Below are positions 26,974-37,302 of a stretch of DNA of 64,000 bases, one piece after another. Where the stretch lies: NCBI GenBank assembly GCA_020630015.1, contig JAHDCF010000003.1, positions 1 through 64,000 on the forward strand. Direction: 5' to 3'. The notes below the pieces were generated by a model. The model had not been told where the DNA came from. It was given only the letters and a program-made list of their open reading frames with translations, and did no database searches. Position numbers and translations under genes: made by a program. This DNA is from Planktomarina sp. GTDB taxonomy: Bacteria; Pseudomonadota; Alphaproteobacteria; Rhodobacterales; Rhodobacteraceae. Each line of letters begins with the position of its first letter. The stretch's first letter is position 1.

Positions 26974-28281
26974 CTACTGTTGGTTTAGGCCTTCGGGCTG
27001 CCCGACAACGACGAAATGCAAGTTTTCTGGTTGCAGAAGCTGCGCTGCAACACGGTTCACATCTTCAAGTGTGACCGCATTTACCCGATCATTTCGGGTG
27101 GCAATATAATCAATCGGTAAATCTTGGCGTTGCATTCCCACCAATATTCCGGCGATGGTCGCGTTTCCGTCAAATCGCAGTGGATACGCACCCGTCAAAA
27201 ATGTTTTTGCCGCAGCCAATTCGTCAGCTGTTACACCGAGTTGAGCCATTTTTTCCCATTCTTGCTTGATCACATCAATCGCTTGGGCAATGCGATCATT
27301 CGCACTAGCGACCTGCCCCATCATAATGTGGCTCTTTTCTTTGCTGATCAGGAACGTTCCGACTCCATACGTCAAACCTCGTTTTTCGCGAACCTCGCGT
27401 GTTAATCGGCTTTCAACCCCGCGTCCTCCCAAGATGGAGTTCAACAAATAGGCTGCAAAAAAGTCTGGATCATCTCGATCAATTCCTGAATGGCCAAACA
27501 AAGCCACTGACTGTGGTGTTGGTAAGTCGACAACTGTCGTCCCACCTTTCAAGTCAAAGTCAACATCACCGATTTGATGTTTCTCGCCTTCTGGTAATGA
27601 ACCCAATAGATGGTCCAAAAGAACACCCAATTCTTGGGGGGAAATATCGCCAACAGCACCGACAAACATGTTCGAGCGTGTCAAAAGCCTACTATGCGCC
27701 GTGAACATATCTTCTTGGGTTAGCGATGAAACCGTTTCTTTGGTTCCGTTCAGTGGTGCGGCATATGGGTGATCCCCGAAAGCGAGCATATCAAATGTTT
27801 TGCTTGCAATTGAATTAGGGTCCTTTTCATCCGACGCAATGATCGACAAAACCTGCGAACGCACGCGATCAATTGCATCCTGATCGAAACGTGGATCAGT
27901 CAGCGCGGTCCGTAAAAGTTCAATCGCCTCTTCTTTGTTTTCAGACAAAAAACGTGCTGAAACGGTCATTGTCTCATCAAAGACATCGAAACCGAACGAG
28001 GCTGCTAACGCTTCTTGCCGCTTTGCGAATTCTTGGGCATCCATGTTGCCGGCACCCTCTTCGATCAAAGCAGTCATTAGGTTTGATGCACCTCTCTTGT
28101 CCGCAGGATCCGATGTGGCGCCGCCCTTGAACATCACTTCCAGCGCCACAAACGGAATTGATGATTCTTGAACCAACCACGCCTTGATGCCACCCGGGCT
28201 TGTTATCTCTTGAATGGGTACTTCTGCACGTGCCGGCAGTGTCGAAAATGAGATCAATAGAATAAATAAGAAACGCATCAT
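26974..28281 (-). CDS. M16 family peptidase-like protein, inactive-site partner
   Basis: 435 residues from ATG 28281, with GGAGGGAG just upstream. Signal peptide (MMRFLFILLISFSTLPARA), then two M16 halves. The zinc motif HxxEH is missing: the equivalent stretch reads RGASNLMTALIEEG. It is therefore the non-catalytic half of an M16 pair, as in mitochondrial processing peptidase alpha and PqqF/PqqL-like systems. The next gene upstream supplies the active half. The ATGA overlap (28278-28281) means both are made together and probably dimerise in the periplasm. Confidence 0.88.
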   Translation of the reverse strand: MMRFLFILLISFSTLPARAEVPIQEITSPGGIKAWLVQESSIPFVALEVMFKGGATSDPADKRGASNLMTALIEEGAGNMDAQEFAKRQEALAASFGFDVFDETMTVSARFLSENKEEAIELLRTALTDPRFDQDAIDRVRSQVLSIIASDEKDPNSIASKTFDMLAFGDHPYAAPLNGTKETVSSLTQEDMFTAHSRLLTRSNMFVGAVGDISPQELGVLLDHLLGSLPEGEKHQIGDVDFDLKGGTTVVDLPTPQSVALFGHSGIDRDDPDFFAAYLLNSILGGRGVESRLTREVREKRGLTYGVGTFLISKEKSHIMMGQVASANDRIAQAIDVIKQEWEKMAQLGVTADELAAAKTFLTGAYPLRFDGNATIAGILVGMQRQDLPIDYIATRNDRVNAVTLEDVNRVAAQLLQPENLHFVVVGQPEGLNQQ

Positions 28282-29609
28282 TCGACTCCCTCCTGTGTCA
28301 TCATCCAACCGGTAACCGATTTGTTTGGATCAAAGATCATCTTGGCCGCTTCAATCACATCTTCTGGTGTCACTGCTTGCAAAATGTCGGGCCAATCTTG
28401 AACGTCTTTGATCGTTAATCCTTGAGTCAAAGCTCGGCCATATGTCTGACCAATGCTTTCTACATTGTCTTGCGCATATATCCTGCTGGCCCGAAGTTGC
28501 ATTTTGATGCGATCAAAGGTTTCTTGGTCAGGACCATCTTCAATAAATTGCGCAACAACCGCGTCCATTGCATCTTCTGCTTCCTGAAGGCTGACACCTC
28601 TTGCGGGAACGATCACTAAACCAAAACCCGTGTCATCCAGCGACATTCCACCGTAAAAAGCAGATGTGTAAAGTGCTTTCTGTTCTTCGAATTGCAACTT
28701 GGTTCCCAGAACAGATGTTGAAGGCGACCCGCCCAAAATTTCCGCAAGATACACCAGTGCAGCTGCCGTCTCTTGATCACCGCTATCGCGTTCAGGTGCC
28801 AGATATGACCGGGTGACATAAGGTTGTGCCACCCGCGGATCTTTAAAAACCATCCGACGAGGTGAAAGCTGAGGGGGTTCTTCTGTGCGATCGCGAGCCT
28901 TCAGTTTTGGGTTTGCCGGAATATTTCCATAATGTTCATTCGCAAGCTGTTTCACCGTTTCTGGCTCCACGTCACCTGCAACCACCAAGATTGCGTTATT
29001 GGGTGCATAATGATGACGGTAAAATTCCATTGCATCTTCAAGATTGAGTTTTTCAATCTCATGCATCCAACCGATTATCGGCACCCCATAACGATGATTC
29101 AGATATTGAGCTGCTTGCAATTGTTCCCGAAACAACGCGCCCGGATCATTTTCAGTTCGCTGATTGCGTTCTTCGATGACGACATTGCGTTCGGTAACGA
29201 TATCCTCTGGTTTGAGCTTTAGCTGCGTCATCCGACTTGATTCCATTTCCATCATCAAACCCAAACGATCTGCAGCAACACGTTGGTAATATGCTGTGTA
29301 ATCATAGCTGGTGAATGCGTTGTCTGATCCGCCATTTGCCGCGACAGTATCCGACAATTCACCCGAGGCGAGCGTTTCCGTCTCTTTGAACATCAAGTGT
29401 TCAAGGAAATGGGCGATTCCAGATTTTCCCGCTTGTTCATCTGCGCTTCCAACTTTGTACCATACGGTGTGCACGACAACTGGTGCACGGTGATCTTCGA
29501 CCACAACAACTTGAAGCCCATTTTCCAACTGGAAAGTGGTCACGCTTTCTTGGGCAATTCCCTGAACTGCCATGACTGAAAATATAAAAATAAATATGCG
29601 TTTTAGCAT
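28278..29609 (-). CDS. M16 zinc peptidase, active partner
   Basis: 443 residues from ATG 29609 (GGGGAGATCC before it). Signal peptide (LKRIFIFIFSVMAVQGIAQ), then the inverted zinc motif HFLEHLMFKET (His-x-x-Glu-His) near residue 67 with the downstream Glu in NVVIEERNQRTENDPG. The family cleaves short peptides. It forms a tight operon with the inactive M16 homologue downstream. This pair follows DUF3035 and lspA in many Rhodobacterales, suggesting a role in processing or degrading peptides in the periplasm. Confidence 0.9.
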   Translation of the reverse strand: MLKRIFIFIFSVMAVQGIAQESVTTFQLENGLQVVVVEDHRAPVVVHTVWYKVGSADEQAGKSGIAHFLEHLMFKETETLASGELSDTVAANGGSDNAFTSYDYTAYYQRVAADRLGLMMEMESSRMTQLKLKPEDIVTERNVVIEERNQRTENDPGALFREQLQAAQYLNHRYGVPIIGWMHEIEKLNLEDAMEFYRHHYAPNNAILVVAGDVEPETVKQLANEHYGNIPANPKLKARDRTEEPPQLSPRRMVFKDPRVAQPYVTRSYLAPERDSGDQETAAALVYLAEILGGSPSTSVLGTKLQFEEQKALYTSAFYGGMSLDDTGFGLVIVPARGVSLQEAEDAMDAVVAQFIEDGPDQETFDRIKMQLRASRIYAQDNVESIGQTYGRALTQGLTIKDVQDWPDILQAVTPEDVIEAAKMIFDPNKSVTGWMMTQEGVE

Positions 29610-29689
29610 CGGATCTCCCCGCCTTGTAACAGTCAAACTACGGCGGAGAATGCATCATTCAAGAGATAACGCGAAAATGTGAGGAATGT

Positions 29690-30184
29690 TTATCGCGGCG
29701 GAGCGGTTGGGACCGTAATACCCGCCTTTCGAAATCGTTCGTGTTCGGACCAAGCGTCCAAAGCCATGGAGGAATATGCCGCAAAATACTTGTCACCACG
29801 GCGTAAAACACCGAATGTACCACGGCGTTTCCTAAATTTTTCATCTTCGACATCAAGCTCGCGACGAATGTCTTGATTGACCCCATATCGACTGGTGTGA
29901 CGCACCAGTGCGGCATCGCTTGAAGGGATACCCCCCGCTGATTGCGACCCACCTAACGCTGTGATCGCTTCTTGCTTTGGGTTGGTATCTGCTTTGTTCG
30001 GTCCCGCACCTGGTTGAGGAAGGTTTTTGTAGTTTTCGGGCTGTTCCAAAGGTTTTTGTGTTGTCACTTTAAACGCATCCGGGCCTTCACCAGGTTTCAA
30101 CCGAAAATCATGCAATCCACCGCGTGAAGCACATGCGGACAAAACCAAAAGTGCCAAAATTGAAATCGTCAGTGTGCTGCGCAT
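29690..30184 (-). CDS. DUF3035 lipoprotein (BamF-type family)
   Basis: 164 residues from ATG 30184. The lipobox is LSAC (ISILALLVLSAC), so Cys becomes the lipidated N-terminus. The rest is Pro-, Gln- and Lys-rich with EEKFRKRR-like segments and GVNQDIRRELDVEDE. The pattern matches DUF3035, which I recall as the BamF lipoprotein family of alphaproteobacterial beta-barrel assembly. I hold the family name at moderate certainty. The neighbour lspA makes the enzyme that processes lipoproteins. Confidence 0.75.
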   Translation of the reverse strand: MRSTLTISILALLVLSACASRGGLHDFRLKPGEGPDAFKVTTQKPLEQPENYKNLPQPGAGPNKADTNPKQEAITALGGSQSAGGIPSSDAALVRHTSRYGVNQDIRRELDVEDEKFRKRRGTFGVLRRGDKYFAAYSSMALDAWSEHERFRKAGITVPTAPPR

Positions 30185-30238
30185 AAACACGTCCTCACTA
30201 AATAGTCTCAAACAGTCTAGCCTGAACTTTTAGGAACG

Positions 30239-30709
30239 TCACGACTTCTTCTTTTCAGATGAAAAAATGACCAATCCGATCGCACCGACAAAAACTGCAA
30301 TATCCGCGATATTAAACGAAAATGGGTTTCGTATTCCACAGCAAGTAACATTCAAGAAATCCGCAACAGCACCATACAAGATGCGATCAATCACATTTCC
30401 AAGCGCACCACCGACGACCAATCCGGCAAGGATCTGATTTAAAATACTTCTATCATTGCGCACCCAACGGATCAAAATTGCACAGATGATCACTGCCACT
30501 GCGATCAATATCCAGCGGGTTATTGGGCTATCGCTTGCTAGAATTCCAAAATTAACACCATAATTCCATCCCATAATAAAAGTGATGAAACCCGGCCAAA
30601 CGTCCATGTATAGTCGATTGATTAAGTCCAACTGGAATACGATAAGCCACTTGGAAAGTTGATCGATCCCAAAGGCAAAGATGGCTGATATCAAAAGAGC
30701 ACGATGCAT
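30239..30709 (-). CDS. lspA: Lipoprotein signal peptidase (signal peptidase II)
   Basis: 156 residues from ATG 30709, one base after the purH stop codon. Four membrane segments and the two catalytic Asp motifs, GNVIDRI and FNIADIAVF, together with GALGNVIDR, identify LspA. It cuts the signal peptide from diacylglyceryl-prolipoproteins in the inner membrane. A longer frame to 30763 overlaps purH and is unlikely. Its neighbour DUF3035 is a lipoprotein that would be a substrate. Confidence 0.94.
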   Translation of the reverse strand: MHRALLISAIFAFGIDQLSKWLIVFQLDLINRLYMDVWPGFITFIMGWNYGVNFGILASDSPITRWILIAVAVIICAILIRWVRNDRSILNQILAGLVVGGALGNVIDRILYGAVADFLNVTCCGIRNPFSFNIADIAVFVGAIGLVIFSSEKKKS

Positions 30710-30710
30710 A

Positions 30711-32297
30711 TTAATGCCTAAAGTGGCGCATGCCGGTAAACACCATTGCCAATCCCAGTTCATCAGCGGCGGCGATCACCTCATCATCACGCATTGACCC
30801 GCCCGGTTGAATCAGTGCGGTGGCACCAGCCGTTGCAGCCGTAATCAGGCCATCCGCAAATGGAAAAAATGCGTCAGAGGCAACAACTGACCCAACCGCT
30901 GGGGACTGTTGCAGTTCCAAAACTTCGGCCATATCATCGGCCTTCCTTGCGGCAATACGCGTGCTATCAACACGGCTCATTTGCCCTGCCCCAATTCCCA
31001 CGGTTTTGCCATCCTTCGCATAAACAATTGCATTCGATTTAACATGTTTTGCAACTTTCCAAGCAAACAGCAAATCTTGCAATTCTTGATCTGTGGGTTT
31101 GCGTTTCGTAACCACCTTCAATTCCGACACATCGATGATCCCAACATCTCGGTCCTGAAGAAGATGCCCGCCAGATACGTGGCGGACGACTTTTGATGCT
31201 TCAGTTACATCGGGCAAGCCATTCGTTGTCAAAAGACGCAAATTCTTTTTGGTTTCAAAAATTTGCTGTGCGGCCATGTCGATCCCAGGTGCAATAACAA
31301 CTTCGGTAAAAATGTTTACGATCTCTTTCGCTGTGTCCGCATCCAGCGGCTGATTCAAAGCGATAATCCCGCCAAATGCACTGGTGCGATCACAATCAAA
31401 CGCCGCTTGGTATGCAGCCTTCATACTTGGCCCTCGTGCAACTCCACATGGATTGGCATGTTTGACAATTACGCATGCTGGCCCGTCGGCGGGATCAAAT
31501 TCCGCCACCAACTCAAACGCAGCATCTGTGTCATTAATGTTATTGTACGAAAGCTCCTTCCCTTGATGCTGAACCGCTGTTGCGATGCTTGGCCGATCAG
31601 AACCATCCATATAAAACGCTGCCGCTTGATGGGGGTTTTCACCGTACCGCAGATTTTGTGATATTTGACCCGACAACACGTGACGACGCGGCGTTTCTTC
31701 TAAGGCTTTGGTCATCCAACCCGAGACAGCTGCATCATATGCAGAGGTGCGGGAATAAGCTGTCAAAGCCAAGGATTGCCGGAAACGGTAACCTGTGCTG
31801 CCTGAATTCTTATCAAGCTCTGCCAAAAGTGCGTCATAATCTTCAACATCCGTGACAACATTCACAAATTTATGGTTTTTTGCAGCTGCACGGATCATCG
31901 CCGGGCCGCCGATATCAATATTTTCGATCGCGGTGTCATAATTCGCACCACCTGCAACAGTTTCCTCAAAAGGATATAGGTTCACAACCAATAAATCGAT
32001 TGAATCGATCCCATGGGCTTGCATTGCTTTCAAATGATCCGGGTTGTCACGCAATGCCAAAAGCCCACCATGCACATTCGGGTGAAGCGTTTTAACACGG
32101 CCATCCATCATTTCAGGAAAACCAGTGATGTCGGCCACATCAACAACTTGCAAGCCCGCATCACGAAGTGACTTTGCACTTCCCCCCGTCGATAGTAGTT
32201 TAATTCCCCACCCGGCGAGTTTTTGTGCAAAAGGTATGAGACCCGTTTTGTCAGAAACAGACAATAACGCAGTTTGTACGGGAATTAGATCAGCCAT
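30711..32297 (-). CDS. purH: Bifunctional AICAR formyltransferase / IMP cyclohydrolase
   Basis: 528 residues from ATG 32297. The N-terminal cyclohydrolase shows [25 protein letters not shown] and DGRVKTLHP. The transformylase part has [36 protein letters not shown] and [10 protein letters not shown]. It adds a formyl group from 10-formyl-THF to AICAR and closes the ring to IMP, the end of purine synthesis. AGGCGG stands upstream. It is in a block with heparinase, rsmB and lspA on the same strand. Confidence 0.97.
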   Translation of the reverse strand: MADLIPVQTALLSVSDKTGLIPFAQKLAGWGIKLLSTGGSAKSLRDAGLQVVDVADITGFPEMMDGRVKTLHPNVHGGLLALRDNPDHLKAMQAHGIDSIDLLVVNLYPFEETVAGGANYDTAIENIDIGGPAMIRAAAKNHKFVNVVTDVEDYDALLAELDKNSGSTGYRFRQSLALTAYSRTSAYDAAVSGWMTKALEETPRRHVLSGQISQNLRYGENPHQAAAFYMDGSDRPSIATAVQHQGKELSYNNINDTDAAFELVAEFDPADGPACVIVKHANPCGVARGPSMKAAYQAAFDCDRTSAFGGIIALNQPLDADTAKEIVNIFTEVVIAPGIDMAAQQIFETKKNLRLLTTNGLPDVTEASKVVRHVSGGHLLQDRDVGIIDVSELKVVTKRKPTDQELQDLLFAWKVAKHVKSNAIVYAKDGKTVGIGAGQMSRVDSTRIAARKADDMAEVLELQQSPAVGSVVASDAFFPFADGLITAATAGATALIQPGGSMRDDEVIAAADELGLAMVFTGMRHFRH

Positions 32298-32330
32298 CAA
32301 TCCGCCTATAATTTTTGTGATGGCGGCGGT

Positions 32331-34019
32331 CTATGATGTTGCGACTGATTTTACCAGAGACCAACTGACTTGACTGACAGGTTTGTTCACCAATTTTGCC
32401 AATATGATCTGTTGAGTCCGCCGCGGCAAAGGAAGGTTTTGTTGATAATATAAACTGGAAGAGATCGATAACGTTGCAGAACCATCATGGGACAACTGCC
32501 ATTGCACCGAATTGGGAAGAGTCAAATTAACCGCACCCTGCAAAGGATCTAATTCCACCTGAATATCAGGATGTATTTGTATTCGAACCTCAGACTTGAG
32601 GGCACGGCCCAATTCCGACTTTGCCCGTTCAAAGTTTGCAATTTCTGTTTCGCTTTGCGCAACCAACATATCTGTGCAGACAAACGTCGCCCCATCGACA
32701 GACAAATCCAATGTGCGTGCATGCATCAAGCCGTATGATTGAATATAACCATCATGCGCAGATTGGATTCGGCTGCCGTCAATCGCTCTGGATCTTTGAA
32801 ATGGGGTGTTTATCGGTCCTTTCTCAACTAAAACTTGGTTTTGTCCGCGCAAGAAAGAGGCGCTTGATTGATCTTCAAGTATCAAAGTGGAATGGGCATT
32901 TGATTGGCGCGACGCAAAATGATGATCTTCACCAAAAAGATATCCCGTTCCGTTTGATACAATTATCGGCTGCCAACCACTGTTCATTTCGATCGCATTT
33001 GTGGACGCGTGCGCCATTCCACTGTTTGGTCCGGTGTTGGGCGGCTGAGCATCCAAAACAATTGTTGTGGAACCAGATGAAAGCCGCGCGTACCCTAAGG
33101 TATCTTCTGCAGAGCCTTCTGCTCTCGCACCGGTGTGCGCCAATGCCCCATCCAATCGGCCCGCAGTGCCTTTGGCGCCACCGTGAAACCTGACAAGATC
33201 ACCATTGGCATGGCGCAAACCACGCAGAATTTGGCCAATCTTTTCTGCGAACCGATTTAGATAGTCAGGGATGAAAACATCGCACGCGTTACAGGCCCGA
33301 AAAATCCAAGATAACATCGTAAGAGTTTCAAGCAAAGTTTCTGGATTGCGGTCTGGAGATACATCCAAATCTGAACTGATATTTTCAAGTTCTTGAACAA
33401 GGTTTTCGAACAAAATTTCTTGATCGAATTCACCTTCCAAAAACAAACCTGAACAAAGCAAGGCCGTCAAAGAAATCATACGGTCAAACCGATTTCTAGA
33501 ACCTTTCCAATATCTTTCTAAAAAGAGGCGATGCATGTCCAACGACACCAAACGACGTTCATTTGTATTAGAAGAATTAACCAACCCAATCAGCTCAGCA
33601 TGATTTATCCAGCGTATAAGGCGCAATGCAGTAAGACGAAGGTTCCAAACTTTTGGGTCAGAATGAGAAAAGTCTTTGATCCAATCACCTTGGAGATGGA
33701 TAGACAAATTTGCGGCTTCATCCGTTCCAAAAGATGCAAGATTATCAAGCCACTCAAAACTATGCAGATGAAAATGAACATGGTCGCTTTCAGTCGAAAT
33801 TTCCCAAAAATGCTCTTTACGAAAACTTGCTTCGAACCCTGTCATTTGAAATTGCCCTGCACATAAAACACGGCCCAGATCCGCATCGCCAACGGAATGC
33901 GGATCTGGCGATTTAATAAATCGCACTGGGTGGGCTTGTTTTTGCAAGAGTGCCAAAACAAGCCGCATCCAAATACTTGAATACCAAGTTAATTTTTTTG
34001 GCTCTTGCAAAAGTGGCAT
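32331..34019 (-). CDS. Heparinase II/III family protein
   Basis: 562 residues. An alpha-helical N-terminal part (RLVLALLQKQ, HLHSFEWLDNL, LTALRLIRWINHA) leads to the beta-rich Heparinase_II_III domain with ARLSSGSTTIVLDAQPP, AHASTNAIEMNSGWQPIIVSNG and FASRQSNAHSTLILEDQSS. Although it is named for a polysaccharide lyase, its substrate in Rhodobacterales is unknown; the fixed position between purH and rsmB in this group suggests a conserved cell-envelope role. An AAGGGAA site precedes the ATG. I see no signal peptide. Confidence 0.88.
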   Translation of the reverse strand: MPLLQEPKKLTWYSSIWMRLVLALLQKQAHPVRFIKSPDPHSVGDADLGRVLCAGQFQMTGFEASFRKEHFWEISTESDHVHFHLHSFEWLDNLASFGTDEAANLSIHLQGDWIKDFSHSDPKVWNLRLTALRLIRWINHAELIGLVNSSNTNERRLVSLDMHRLFLERYWKGSRNRFDRMISLTALLCSGLFLEGEFDQEILFENLVQELENISSDLDVSPDRNPETLLETLTMLSWIFRACNACDVFIPDYLNRFAEKIGQILRGLRHANGDLVRFHGGAKGTAGRLDGALAHTGARAEGSAEDTLGYARLSSGSTTIVLDAQPPNTGPNSGMAHASTNAIEMNSGWQPIIVSNGTGYLFGEDHHFASRQSNAHSTLILEDQSSASFLRGQNQVLVEKGPINTPFQRSRAIDGSRIQSAHDGYIQSYGLMHARTLDLSVDGATFVCTDMLVAQSETEIANFERAKSELGRALKSEVRIQIHPDIQVELDPLQGAVNLTLPNSVQWQLSHDGSATLSISSSLYYQQNLPLPRRTQQIILAKLVNKPVSQVSWSLVKSVATS

Positions 34020-34081
34020 CGCAATTCCCTTTTTAATCTAAAGGAAATTATGTGCCAAAGCCGACTTTGTCATCATCGGGT

Positions 34082-35365
34082 TCAATTTTTGTGTTGCAAA
34101 CAAGCGATGTAAAAACCATCCATCCCGCCCAATTCAGACCAATAATCAGGTCTCAATCGTACGCCACCTTCTTCAGTTCGCCAGCTTTCTTCGATCCAAG
34201 GCTGTGTGATTTTCTTTGCCTGAAAACCCTTATTGGCGCTTAAAAATTCTTCGACTTGGACTTCTCCTTCATCGGGAATGAGAGAGCACGTACAGAAGAT
34301 CAAAGTCCCACCTGGCGAAACAAGTTTCGCAGCATGCCTTAACAATTTTGCTTGCAGCTGGATGAGGCCGTTGATTTCGGCTCCATCTCGGGCATGGCAA
34401 AGATCAGGATGGCGTCTGATTGTTCCAGTGGCAGAACAAGGCGCATCCAACAAAACGACGTCGAATTGATCCTTCGGAAGCTTCATTGCATCTTCGACTT
34501 TGATATCTGCAGATAGTTTTGTTCTGGTCAGGTTCTCCTGAAGACGTACCAAACGTTGTTCAGAGATATCCACTGCTGTTACTTCGGCCCCAAGATTGGC
34601 CATTTGAAGTGTTTTCCCACCGGGGGCCGCACACAAATCCAGCACCTTTTCACCCTTTTGAACACCTGATATTTGCACAGGCATAGCGGCGGCGGCATCT
34701 TGCACCCACCACTCCCCCGCATCAAATCCATTCAGCGCTGAAACCTGTTGCCCAGAAGCCAAACGTACAGTTCCATTCGGCAGCAATGTACCATTAAGCT
34801 TTTCCGCCCAGTGCGAAGGGTCCGATTTTACCGTCAAATCAAGAGGTGGGGATTTCATGTGCGCCACTTCAATTCCTTGAAGAGCCGCGTTTCCGTATGC
34901 CACTGCCAATGGTTTTCGCAACCATTTTGGTAGTTTGGGTACAGGCGCCTTGTCCCAATTTCCCTCGACCTTTTCTAGGGATTTCCGCATTACCGCATTG
35001 ACCAAACCCTTAAGTCCCGCCGTTCGGTTGGATCGACCGGCAAGAGAAACAAGATCATTCACCACACCATGGCTAGCAGCGCTTTCAGCGCAAACTTCAA
35101 CAATGCCAAGCCGCAATAGATTGCGAATTGTTGGATGGGGGGCGTGGTTTAAAAAGGGTTTCATTACCCAATCAGCACGGTCTGCAAATCGCAAGGTTTG
35201 CAGCGCTATCCGCATCGAGGCTGCTCGTTGTGGCGCATCCAACTTGTGGTGCTGATCCATACCAACCAAATCAGAGATAACTTTACCGCCGATGACCACC
35301 CCGTCCACAAGACGCCATGCCTCTGCCCTAGTTTCATTTACTGGTGACTTTTTGGGTTTTGGCAT
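34082..35365 (-). CDS. rsmB: 16S rRNA (cytosine-967-C5) methyltransferase
   Basis: 427 residues. An N-terminal NusB-like RNA-binding domain (AQRAASMRIALQTLRFAD, LRLGIVEVCAESAASHGVVNDLV) precedes a class I methyltransferase: DLCAAPGGKTLQMANLGAEV (SAM site), LLDAPCSATGTIRRHPDL (catalytic Pro-Cys) and FCTCSLIPDEGE with the second Cys. That order is diagnostic of RsmB. A CCAAGGAG site precedes ATG 35365. It heads the heparinase-purH-lspA block. Confidence 0.94.
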   Translation of the reverse strand: MPKPKKSPVNETRAEAWRLVDGVVIGGKVISDLVGMDQHHKLDAPQRAASMRIALQTLRFADRADWVMKPFLNHAPHPTIRNLLRLGIVEVCAESAASHGVVNDLVSLAGRSNRTAGLKGLVNAVMRKSLEKVEGNWDKAPVPKLPKWLRKPLAVAYGNAALQGIEVAHMKSPPLDLTVKSDPSHWAEKLNGTLLPNGTVRLASGQQVSALNGFDAGEWWVQDAAAAMPVQISGVQKGEKVLDLCAAPGGKTLQMANLGAEVTAVDISEQRLVRLQENLTRTKLSADIKVEDAMKLPKDQFDVVLLDAPCSATGTIRRHPDLCHARDGAEINGLIQLQAKLLRHAAKLVSPGGTLIFCTCSLIPDEGEVQVEEFLSANKGFQAKKITQPWIEESWRTEEGGVRLRPDYWSELGGMDGFYIACLQHKN

Positions 35366-35409
35366 GCCATCTCCTTGGCGTTGGTTGTGAGAACGGCTAT
35401 AACAAGGTT

Positions 35410-35589
35410 ATGCAAGATGACAACAAATCAGAACTTCCCCCGGCGGCGCAGCGCGCTCTTGCCGAGGCGGCGGAAAGAAAAAAGGCCAAAGTAAACGAAA
35501 AACGCCCTACTGAATTGGGTGGTCGTGATGGGCCCGAACCAATTCGGTTCGGCGACTGGGAGAAAAAGGGAATAGCCGTCGATTTTTGA
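35410..35589 (+). CDS. DUF1674 / succinate dehydrogenase assembly factor 4-like
   Basis: 59 residues from ATG 35410. The C-terminal block GGRDGPEPIRFGDWEKKGIAVDF is the conserved end of the DUF1674/SDHAF4 family (R-[FY]-G-D-W-x-x-x-G-x-x-x-D-F). Eukaryotic members help assemble the flavinated SDHA subunit; the bacterial role is presumed similar. The N-terminus is rich in Ala, Glu and Lys. It is divergent from rsmB, with 44 bases between them, and directly abuts a minus-strand gene. Confidence 0.88.
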   Translation: MQDDNKSELPPAAQRALAEAAERKKAKVNEKRPTELGGRDGPEPIRFGDWEKKGIAVDF

Positions 35590-35943
35590 TTATTTCAAAA
35601 CAAAATCTGCACTTTGCCCCGTGCCGCGATCTGTGGTGAACCGCATCTTTTTCCCGTCGTATGAAACAAGCTGGCAGTTATATGGGATTTCACGCTCCCC
35701 CCAGTACATCGTCCGACAGAAATAACCGTCCGACCATTTCCAATCACCCGTAACTTTGCGGCCGACTGCGGATCCTTCGATCATCCCATTCGGCTTAACA
35801 TCAAGCCGAATTGTATAAAGACGCAGAACAAGGGATTTGTTTGAAATCAATGACAAAAATTCAGCTTTGTCATTGATGGGCGACATTGCCGTCGCAGAAT
35901 TTGAGGTAAGAAAAACGCTGACAATCAATAAAAATCTGTACAT
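35590..35943 (-). CDS. Small exported protein downstream of dapB
   Basis: 117 residues from ATG 35943, with AAGGAG about 8 bases upstream. Signal peptide (YRFLLIVSVFLTSNSATA), then a compact beta-rich domain with DVKPNGMIEGSAVGRKVTGDW, WKWSDGYFCRTMYWGEREI and YNCQLVSYDGKKMRFTTDRG, with two cysteines that may pair. I know similar small proteins beside dapB in Rhodobacterales, sometimes mislabelled as dihydrodipicolinate reductase. The function is unknown. It lies 74 bases after dapB on the same strand. Confidence 0.7.
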   Translation of the reverse strand: MYRFLLIVSVFLTSNSATAMSPINDKAEFLSLISNKSLVLRLYTIRLDVKPNGMIEGSAVGRKVTGDWKWSDGYFCRTMYWGEREIPYNCQLVSYDGKKMRFTTDRGTGQSADFVLK

Positions 35944-36017
35944 ATCTTTGCTCCTTCGCACCAAAAGATATGGCAGACACGTGTTTTCGCCAGTGTAAAG
36001 TTTCAAATTTATTCGAA

Positions 36018-36827
36018 TTAAAGCCCCAAAACATCCAACATGTCATATTGGCCCGGCTTTTTATCCAAACCCCATAAAGCGGCTTTTAACGCCCCTCTGG
36101 CAAAAATACCTCGATCGGTTGCAATGTGCCGCAGAACAATTCTCTCCCCGGCTGCAGCAAAAAGAACATCGTGCTCTCCGACGATATCCCCGCCACGAAT
36201 TGCCGTGAAACCAATATCACCTTTACGGCGTGCGCCTGTGATCCCGTCACGTCCACTGTCACGTACATCAGACAGTTTGACACCCCGACCTGATGCAGCC
36301 GCTTCACCCAACATCAAAGCAGTTCCAGAAGGTGCATCAACCTTGTGGTGATGATGCGCCTCAATAATTTCTATATCAAAATCTTCGTCAAGAGCGGCCG
36401 CCACCTTCTCGGTCAGTTTCGTGAGCAAATTCACACCGAGCGACATATTGCCAGCACGAACGATCACTGCATGGCGACTTGCAGGTTCAAGCTGGGCAAT
36501 TTCCTCATCAGACATTCCTGTTGTTCCAATCACATGCACAACACGCGCCTGGGCTGCAATCGAAGAAAACTCCAAAGTCGCTTTGGGGGCTGTAAAGTCG
36601 ATCACGGCTTGTGCCTTGGAAAACGCAACAATTGGATCGTCTGTGACTGTAATCCCGATGGCAGTACCACCCATAACCTCGCCCAAATCTTTCCCAACCC
36701 AAGCGTGCCCCTCGCGTTCAACAGCGCCGACCAGTTCTGCTGATCCACTTGCTTGAATGGTTTCAATTAACATCTGACCCATTCGGCCACTTGCGCCGGT
36801 TACAACAATTCCTGGCTTTTTGTTCAT
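36018..36827 (-). CDS. dapB: 4-hydroxy-tetrahydrodipicolinate reductase
   Basis: 269 residues from ATG 36827, with AAGGAGAG seven bases upstream; a GTG at 36830 is possible. N-terminal NAD(P) fold [17 protein letters not shown], then [17 protein letters not shown], and the catalytic [20 protein letters not shown]. It reduces the dihydrodipicolinate precursor in lysine and diaminopimelate synthesis. It is divergent from rbfA, with no shared operon. Confidence 0.96.
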   Translation of the reverse strand: MNKKPGIVVTGASGRMGQMLIETIQASGSAELVGAVEREGHAWVGKDLGEVMGGTAIGITVTDDPIVAFSKAQAVIDFTAPKATLEFSSIAAQARVVHVIGTTGMSDEEIAQLEPASRHAVIVRAGNMSLGVNLLTKLTEKVAAALDEDFDIEIIEAHHHHKVDAPSGTALMLGEAAASGRGVKLSDVRDSGRDGITGARRKGDIGFTAIRGGDIVGEHDVLFAAAGERIVLRHIATDRGIFARGALKAALWGLDKKPGQYDMLDVLGL

Positions 36828-36906
36828 CACGACTCTCCTTATTTTGCTTATGACCTTAAGAGGGTTGGACTTGCAAACCCTCTGATGCCGCGCCTATGTG
36901 ATGGTT

Positions 36907-37302
36907 ATGGCAAAGAACAAATTTCATGATGGCCCCGGCCCCAGTCAAAGACAGCTTCGTGTTGGTGAATTGATACGTCGCACACTTTCAGAAATTTTGG
37001 CACGCGGCGATATCCATGACCCGGATCTTAATCGGATGTCGATCACAATTTCCGAAGTAACCACATCGCCTGATCTGAAAGTTGCAACGGCCTATGTGAT
37101 GCCCCTTGGCGGACAAGGCCATGAAGATGCGATCGCAGCGCTTGCCAGAAATAAGAGCGAGATGCGCAGGGCCATTGGCAAAAAATCAGCGCTAAAGTTC
37201 ACGCCTGACCTTCGGTTTCGAATAGACGAGACATTCGACAGAATGGATCAATCAAGAGAGCTATTTAATCGCAATGAGGTAAAACGTGATCTTCAGGATT
37301 AG
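36907..37302 (+). CDS. rbfA: Ribosome-binding factor A
   Basis: 131 residues from ATG 36907, chosen because [21 protein letters not shown] then follows at the usual distance. Other in-frame starts at 36898 and 36901 are possible, and no clear ribosome binding site is seen. The KH-type fold has [21 protein letters not shown] and [19 protein letters not shown]. RbfA helps mature the 5' end of 16S rRNA and the 30S subunit, notably in the cold. It starts the rbfA-(DUF2233)-truB stretch. Confidence 0.92.
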   Translation: MAKNKFHDGPGPSQRQLRVGELIRRTLSEILARGDIHDPDLNRMSITISEVTTSPDLKVATAYVMPLGGQGHEDAIAALARNKSEMRRAIGKKSALKFTPDLRFRIDETFDRMDQSRELFNRNEVKRDLQD

